From Balanoglossus misakiensis (lineage: Eukaryota; Hemichordata), in NCBI GenBank assembly GCA_040954595.2, contig CM082588.2, positions 10,664,001 through 10,728,000 on the forward strand: DNA of 64,000 nt. Direction: 5' to 3'. The notes below the pieces were generated by a model, which was not told the origin of the DNA, ran no database searches, and was given only the letters and a program-made list of their open reading frames with translations. Made by a program: the position numbers and the translations under genes. Below, one piece after another: positions 56,500-64,000 of the stretch (positions are counted from its first letter, which is position 1; each line of letters begins with the position of its first letter).

Positions 56500-59010
56500 A
56501 TGCCTATCTATGTGTTCTGCGCCTCAAAACAGAATTCCGTAAATAAACGAGGCTGTTTGGAAGCAAACATGGAAATTCTAGAACTATCTCTCGATCTACA
56601 GAGTCTAGTGGAAAACGTTCATATATGCGCATAGGCCTATCATGTGTTATGCACATCACAACAGAATTTTGTAAACAAACGAGGCTTTGTTTGGAAGCAA
56701 CAATGGAAATTTTAGAACTATCTGTCGATCTACGGAGTATAGTGGAAAACGTTCATATGCGCATAGGCCTATATATGTGTTCTGCGCATCACAACAGAAT
56801 TTTGTAAACAATCGAGGCTTTGTTTGGAAGCAACAATGGAAATTTTAGAACTATCTGTCGATCTACGGAGTATAGTGGAAAACGTTCATATGCGCATAGG
56901 CCTATATATGTGTTCTGCGCATCACAACAGAATTTTGTAAACAAACGAGGCTTTGTTTGGAAGCAACAATGGAAATTTTAGAACTATCTCTCGATCTACA
57001 GAGTATAGTGGAAAACGTTCTTATGCGCATAGGCCTATCATGTGTTATGCACATCACAACAGAATTTTGTAAACAATCGAGGATGTGTTTGGAAGCAATC
57101 ATGGAAATTTTAGAACTATCCGTCGATCTACAGAGTCTAGTGGGAAACTTTCTTATGCGCATAGGCATATGTATGTGTTCAGCGCATCACAACAGAATTT
57201 TGTAAATGAACGAGGCTGTGTTTGGAAACAACTATGGAAATTTTAGAACTATCTCTCGATCTACAGAGTCTAGTGTAAAACTTTATTATGCACATAGGCC
57301 TATCTATGTATTATGCGCATCACAACAGAAATCGCTAAATAAACGAGGCTGTATTTGGAAGCAACCATGTAAATTTTACAAGTATCCGTCGATCTACAGA
57401 GTCTGGTGGAAAACTTTCTTATGCGCATAGGCCTATTACGTGTTCTGCGCCTAACAACAGAATTCGGTAAATAAACGAGGCTGTTTGGAAGCAACCATGG
57501 AAATTTTTGAACTATCCGTCGATCTACAGAGTCTAGTGGAAAAATGTCTTATGCGCATAGGCCTATCGTGTGTTCTGCGCCTCACAACATAATTCCGTAA
57601 ATAAACGAGGCTGTTTGGAAGCAACCGTGGAAATTTTAGAACTATCTCTCGATCTACAGAGTATAGTGGAAAACGTTCATATGCGCATAGGCCTATCATG
57701 TGTTATGCACATCACAACATAATTTTGTAAACAAACGAGGCTTTGTTTGGAAGCAACAATGAAAATTTTAGAACTATCTGTCGATCTACGGAGTATAGTG
57801 GAAAACGTTCATATGCGCATAGGCCTATATATGTGTTCTGCGCCTCACAACAGAATTTTGTAAACAATCGAGGATGTGTTTGGAAGCAATCATGGAAATT
57901 TTAGAACTATCCGTCGATCTACAGAGTCTATAGTGCAAAACTTTCTTATGCACATATGCCTATCTATGTGTTCTGCGCCTCAAAACAGAATTCCGTAAAT
58001 AAACGAGGCTGTTTGGAAGCAAACATGGAAATTCTAGAACTATCTCTCGATCTACAGAGTCTAGTGGAAAACGTTCATATATGCGCATAGGCCTATCATG
58101 TGTTATGCACATCACAACAGAATTTTGTAAACAAACGAGGCTTTGTTTGGAAGCAACAATGGAAATTTTAGAACTATCTGTCGATCTACGGAGTATAGTG
58201 GAAAACGTTCATATGCGCATAGGCCTATATATGTGTTCTGCGCATCACAACAGAATTTTGTAAACAATCGAGGCTTTGTTTGGAAGCAACAATGGAAATT
58301 TTAGAACTATCTGTCGATCTACGGAGTATAGTGGAAAACGTTCATATGCGCATAGGCCTATATATGTGTTCTGCGCATCACAACAGAATTTTGTAAACAA
58401 ACGAGGCTTTGTTTGGAAGCAACAATGGAAATTTTAGAACTATCTCTCGATCTACAGAGTATAGTGGAAAACGTTCTTATGCGCATAGGCCTATCATGTG
58501 TTATGCACATCACAACAGAATTTTGTAAACAATCGAGGATGTGTTTGGAAGCAATCATGGAAATTTTAGAACTATCCGTCGATCTACAGAGTCTAGTGGG
58601 AAACTTTCTTATGCGCATAGGCATATGTATGTGTTCAGCGCATCACAACAGAATTTTGTAAATGAACGAGGCTGTGTTTGGAAACAACCATGGAAATTTT
58701 AGAACTATCTCTCGATCTACAGAGTCTAGTGTAAAACTTTATTATGCACATAGGCCTATCTATGTATTATGCGCATCACAACAGAAATCGCTAAATAAAC
58801 GAGGCTGTATTTGGAAGCAACCATGTAAATTTTACAACTATCCGTCGATCTACAGAGTCTGGTGGAAAACTTTCTTATGCGCATAGGCCTATTACGTGTT
58901 CTGCGCCTAACAACAGAATTCGGTAAATAAACGAGGCTGTTTGGAAGCAACCATGGAAATTTTTGAACTATCCGTCGATCTACAGAGTATAGTGGAAAAC
59001 GTTCATATGC
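56500..59010 (+). repeat. Duplicated block of the 132-bp satellite, 1456 bp (11 monomers)
   Basis: Landmarks 56625/58081, 56957/58413 and 57206/58662 are all 1456 bp apart. Monomers here are of the second type (CTCTCGATCTAC and TCATGTGTTATGCACATC). Confidence 0.87.
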
Positions 59011-59219
59011 GCATAGGCCTATCATGTGTTATGCACATCACAACATAATTTTGTAAACAAACGAGGCTTTGTTTGGAAGCAACCGTGGAAATTTTAGAAC
59101 TATCTCTCGATCTACAGAGTATAGTGGAAAACGTTCATATGCGCATAGGCCTATCATGTGTTATGCACATCACAACATAATTTTGTAAACAAACGAGGCT
59201 TTGTTTGGAAGCAACATTG

Positions 59220-62200
59220 GAAATTTTAGAACTATCTGTCGATCTACGGAGTATAGTGGAAAACGTTCATATATGCGCATAGGCCTATATATGTGTTCTG
59301 CGCATCACAACAGAATTTTGTAAATGAACGAGGCTGTGTTTGGAAACAACCATGGAAATTTTAGAACTATCTCTCGATCTACAGAGTATAGTGGAAAACG
59401 TTCATATGCGCATAGGCCTATCATGTGTTATGCACATCACAACATAATTTTGTAAACAAACGAGGCTTTGTTTGGAAGCAACATTGGAAATTTTAGAACT
59501 ATCTGTCGATCTACGGAGTATAGTGGAAAACGTTCATATGCGCATAGGCCTATATATGTGTTCTGCGCATCACAACAGAATTTTGTAAACAATCGAGGAT
59601 GTGTTTGGAAGCAATCATGGAAATTTTAGAACTATCCGTCGATCTACAGAATCTAGTGGGAAACTTTCTTATGCGCATAGGCATATGTATGTGTTCAGCG
59701 CATCACAACAGAATTTTGTAAATGAACGAGGCTGTGTTTGGAAACAACCATGGAAATTTTAGAACAATCTCTCGATATAAAGTTGAAAAGTTTCTTATGC
59801 GCATAGGCCTATTACGTGTTCTGCGCCTCACAACAGAATTCGGTAAATAAACGAGGCTGTTTGGAAGCAACAATGGAAATTTTAGAACTATCTGTCGATC
59901 TACGGAGTATAGTGGAAAACGTTCATATGCGCATAGGCCTATATATGTGTTCTGCGCATCACAACAGAATTTTGTAAACAATCGAGGCTTTGTTTGGAAG
60001 CAACAATGGAAACTTTAGAACTATCCGTCGATCTACAGAGTCTATAGTGGAAAACTTTCTTATGCACATATGCCTATCTATGTGTTCTGCGCCTCAAAAC
60101 AGAATTCCGTAAATAAACGAGGCTGTTTGGAAGCAAACATGGAAATTCTAGAACTATCTCTCGATCTACAGAGTATAGTGGAAAACGTTCATATGCGCAT
60201 AGGCCTATCATGTGTTATGCACATCACAACAGAATTTTGTAAACAAACGAGGCTTTGTTTGGAAGCAACAATGGAAATTTTAGAGCTATCTGTCGATCTA
60301 CGGAGTATAGTGGAAAACGTTCATATGCGCATAGGCCTATATATGTGTTCTGCGCATCACAACAGAATTTTGTAAACAAACGAGGATGTGTTTGGAAGCA
60401 ACAATGGAAATTTTAGAACTATCCGTCGATCTACGGAGTATAGTGGAAAACGTTCATATGCGCATAGGCCTATATATGTGTTCTGCGCATCACAACAGAA
60501 TTTTGTAAACAAACGAGGCTTTGTTTGGAAGCAACAATGGAAATTTTAGACCTATCTCTCGATCTACTGAGTATAGTGGAAAACGTTCATATGCGCATAG
60601 GCCTATCATGTGTTATGCACATCACAACATAATTTTGTAAACAAACGAGGCTTTGTTTGGAAGCAACCGTGGAAATTTTAGAACTATCTCTCGATCTACA
60701 GAGTATAGTGGAAAACGTTCATATGCGCATAGGCCTATCATGTGTTATGCACATCACAACATAATTTTGTAAACAAACGAGGCTTTGTTTGGAAGCAACC
60801 GTGGAAATTTTAGAACTATCTCTCGATCTACAGAGTATAGTGGAAAACGTTCATATGCGCATATGCTATCATGTGTTATGCACATCACAACATAATTTTG
60901 TAAACAAACGAGGCTTTGTTTGGAAGCAACATTGGAAATTTTAGAACTATCTGTCGATCTACGGAGTATAGTGGAAAACGTTCATATGCGCATAGGCCTA
61001 TATATGTGTTCTGCGCATCACAACAGAATTTTGTAAATGAACGAGGCTGTGTTTGGAAACAACCATGGAAATTTTAGAACTATCTCTCGATCTACAGTGT
61101 ATAGTGGAAAACGTTCATATGCGCATAGGCCTATCATGTGTTATGCACATCACAACATAATTTTGTAAACAAACGAGGCTTTGTTTGGAAGCAACCGTGG
61201 AAATTTTAGAACTATCTCTCGATCTACAGAGTATAGTGGAAAACGTTCATATGCGCATAGGCCTATCATGTGTTATGCACATCACAACATAATTTTGTAA
61301 ACAAACGAGGCTTTGTTTGGAAGCAACATTGGAAATTTTAGAACTATCTGTCGATCTACGGAGTATAGTGGAAAACGTTCATATGCGCATAGGCCTATAT
61401 ATGTGTTCTGCGCATCACAACAGAATTTTGTAAACAATCGAGGATGTGTTTGGAAGCAATCATGGAAATTTTAGAACTATCCGTCGATCTACAGAATCTA
61501 GTGGGAAACTTTCTTATGCGCATAGGCATATGTATGTGTTCAGCGCATCACAACAGAATTTTGTAAATGAACGAGGCTGTGTTTGGAAACAACCATGGAA
61601 ATTTTAGAACAATCTCTCGATATAAAGTTGAAAAGTTTCTTATGCGCATAGGCCTATTACGTGTTCTGCGCCTCACAACAGAATTCGGTAAATAAACGAG
61701 GCTGTTTGGAAGCAACAATGGAAATTTTAGAACTATCTGTCGATCTACGGAGTATAGTGGAAAACGTTCATATGCGCATAGGCCTATATATGTGTTCTGC
61801 GCATCACAACAGAATTTTGTAAACAATCGAGGCTTTGTTTGGAAGCAACAATGGAAACTTTAGAACTATCCGTCGATCTACAGAGTCTATAGTGGAAAAC
61901 TTTCTTATGCACATATGCCTATCTATGTGTTCTGCGCCTCAAAACAGAATTCCGTAAATAAACGAGGCTGTTTGGAAGCAAACATGGAAATTCTAGAACT
62001 ATCTCTCGATCTACAGAGTATAGTGGAAAACGTTCATATGCGCATAGGCCTATCATGTGTTATGCACATCACAACAGAATTTTGTAAACAAACGAGGCTT
62101 TGTTTGGAAGCAACAATGGAAATTTTAGAGCTATCTGTCGATCTACGGAGTATAGTGGAAAACGTTCATATGCGCATAGGCCTATATATGTGTTCTGCGC

Positions 62201-63000
62201 ATCACAACAGAATTTTGTAAACAAACGAGGATGTGTTTGGAAGCAACAATGGAAATTTTAGAACTATCCGTCGATCTACGGAGTATAGTGGAAAACGTTC
62301 ATATGCGCATAGGCCTATATATGTGTTCTGCGCATCACAACAGAATTTTGTAAACAAACGAGGCTTTGTTTGGAAGCAACAATGGAAATTTTAGACCTAT
62401 CTCTCGATCTACTGAGTATAGTGGAAAACGTTCATATGCGCATAGGCCTATCATGTGTTATGCACATCACAACATAATTTTGTAAACAAACGAGGCTTTG
62501 TTTGGAAGCAACCGTGGAAATTTTAGAACTATCTCTCGATCTACAGAGTATAGTGGAAAACGTTCATATGCGCATAGGCCTATCATGTGTTATGCACATC
62601 ACAACATAATTTTGTAAACAAACGAGGCTTTGTTTGGAAGCAACCGTGGAAATTTTAGAACTATCTCTCGATCTACAGAGTATAGTGGAAAACGTTCATA
62701 TGCGCATATGCTATCATGTGTTATGCACATCACAACATAATTTTGTAAACAAACGAGGCTTTGTTTGGAAGCAACATTGGAAATTTTAGAACTATCTGTC
62801 GATCTACGGAGTATAGTGGAAAACGTTCATATGCGCATAGGCCTATATATGTGTTCTGCGCATCACAACAGAATTTTGTAAATGAACGAGGCTGTGTTTG
62901 GAAACAACCATGGAAATTTTAGAACTATCTCTCGATCTACAGTGTATAGTGGAAAACGTTCATATGCGCATAGGCCTATCATGTGTTATGCACATCACAA
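59220..63000 (+). repeat. Duplicated block of the 132-bp satellite, 1845 bp (14 monomers)
   Basis: Landmarks 59703/61548 and 60070/61915 share one offset of 1845 bp. A rare deleted monomer (CTCTCGATATAAAGTTGAAA, near 59770 and 61615) occurs once in each copy, which proves block duplication and not independent mutation. Confidence 0.88.
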
Positions 63001-64000
63001 CATAATTTTGTAAACAAACGAGGCTTTGTTTGGAAGCAACCGTGGAAATTTTAGAACTATCTCTCGATCTACAGAGTATAGTGGAAAACGTTCATATGCG
63101 CATAGGCCTATATATGTGTTCTGCGCATCACAACATATTTTTGTAAACAATCGAGGATGTGTTTGGAAGCAATCATGGAAATTTTAGAACTATCCGTCGA
63201 TCTACAGAGTCTAGTGGGAAACTTTCTTATGCGCATAGGCATATGTATGTGTTCAGCGCATCACAACAGAATTTTGTAAATGAACGAGGCTGTGTTTGGA
63301 AACAACCATGGAAATTTTAGAACTATCTCTCGATCTACAGAGTCTAGTGGAAAACTTTATTATGCACATTTGCCTATCTATGTATTATGCGCATCACAAC
63401 AGAAATCGCTAAATAAACGAGGCTGTATTTGGAAGCAACCATGTAAATTTTACAACTATCCGTCGATCTACAGAGTTTGGTGGAAAACTTTCTTATGCGC
63501 ATAGGCCTATTACGTGTTCTGCGCCTAACAACAGAATTCGGTAAATAAACGAGGCTGTTTGGAAGCAACCATGGAAATTTTAGAACTATCTCTCGATCTA
63601 CAGTGTATAGTGGAAAACGTTCATATGCGCATAGGCCTATCATGTGTTATGCACATCACAACATAATTTTGTAAACAAACGAGGCTTTGTTTGGAAGCAA
63701 CATTGGAAATTTTAGAACTATCTGTCGATCTACGGAGTATAGTGGAAAACGTTCATATGCGCATAGGCCTATATATGTGTTCTGCGCATCACAACAGAAT
63801 TTTGTAAACAATCGAGGATGTGTTTGGAAGCAATCATGGAAATTTTAGAACTATCCGTCGATCTACAGAGTCTAGTGGGAAACTTTCTTATGCGCATAGG
63901 CATATGTATGTGTTCAGCGCATCACAAAAGAATTTTGTAAATGAACGAGGCTGTGTTTGGAAACAACCATGGAAATTTTAGAACTATCTCTCGATCTACA

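Larger units (their letters stand above)
35339..64000 (+). repeat. Satellite array of about 132-bp monomers, roughly 217 copies, beyond the right edge
   Basis: Monomer phrases in order: TTTGGAAGCAACCATGGAAA, TTTTAGAACTATCCGTCGAT, CTACGGAGTCTAGTGGAAAA, a CTTATGCGCATAGGCCTATC block, TATGTGTTCTGCGCATCACA, ACAGAATTTTGTAAACAAAC and GAGGATG. Lengths run from 131 to 134 bp, mainly from GAGGATGTGTTTGG against GAGGCTGTTTGG. Variants include an EcoRI site (GAATTCGGTAAATAAACGAG) and AAATCGCTAAATAAACGAGG. Each monomer starts with ATG and ends in TAA after about 34 codons, so short frames recur; they are not genes. No unrelated insertion was seen inside the array. Confidence 0.97.

Noticed and set aside
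35341-64000. Dozens of 60-142-codon open frames in the 132-bp satellite.
   Set aside because: Direct products of the repeat: each runs through one to three monomers to the TAA in the unit. The same peptide recurs in all frames with mutation patterns that do not spare codons.
35339-64000. CRISPR array.
   Set aside because: Whole monomers repeat without unique spacers, and the DNA is eukaryotic.
35339-64000. CENP-B box or hammerhead ribozyme in the satellites.
   Set aside because: I saw no match to the TTCG...A..CGGG pattern and no CTGATGA core with a paired GAAA, so neither is supported.

Overview
The window is animal (metazoan) genomic DNA. Protein-coding content is limited to transposable elements: a Helentron-type rolling-circle transposon with predicted GT-AG introns, a Ngaro/DIRS-type tyrosine-recombinase retrotransposon, a Ty3/gypsy integrase remnant and a 5'-truncated L1/Tx1-like LINE. 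This mix, and the two long satellite arrays, fit a marine invertebrate, but the species cannot be fixed from the sequence. I found no host gene, tRNA, rRNA or CRISPR array.

Layout. 1-2246 (minus strand): a spliced gene for an RPA-like single-strand DNA-binding protein, running off the left edge. 3561-3894 (minus): a decayed duplicate of an endonuclease domain. 4011-12733 (minus): a Helentron transposase of about 2548 residues. Its large exon is intact, and I infer a 15-codon first exon joined in frame across a 1076-bp intron. 14077-15031: four copies of a 239-bp tandem repeat carrying nuclear-receptor-like half-sites. 15236-15563: an interspersed repeat ending in a 37-nt palindrome. 15564-23320: a satellite of about 77-78 bp with higher-order periods. 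23321-23590: a diverged fifth copy of the 239-bp repeat on the far side of that satellite. 23690-25550: a degenerate short-motif repeat, a 355-bp tandem duplication and a 143-bp foldback element. 26404-26725: a second, inverted copy of the palindrome-ended repeat. 27667-33540: retroelement remnants (gypsy integrase, Ngaro/DIRS, LINE with target-site duplication). 34178-34923: a short tandem repeat, a transposon-derived fragment and an inverted repeat. 35339-64000: a 132-bp satellite filling the rest of the window, built of blocks whose periods are all close to integer multiples of 132 bp.

The Helentron transposase combines a cysteine-protease-like domain, a lysine-rich array of 21-residue repeats, a zinc-binding region, a HUH Rep nuclease, a PIF1-like helicase and a C-terminal endonuclease. 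The RPA-like gene lies downstream on the same strand and would supply the single-strand binding activity expected in rolling-circle transposition. These two genes are the only set in the window that looks functional as a system. The retroelements are all broken. The rest is repeat DNA whose structure (nested arrays, higher-order periods, palindromes) is the most unusual part of the window.
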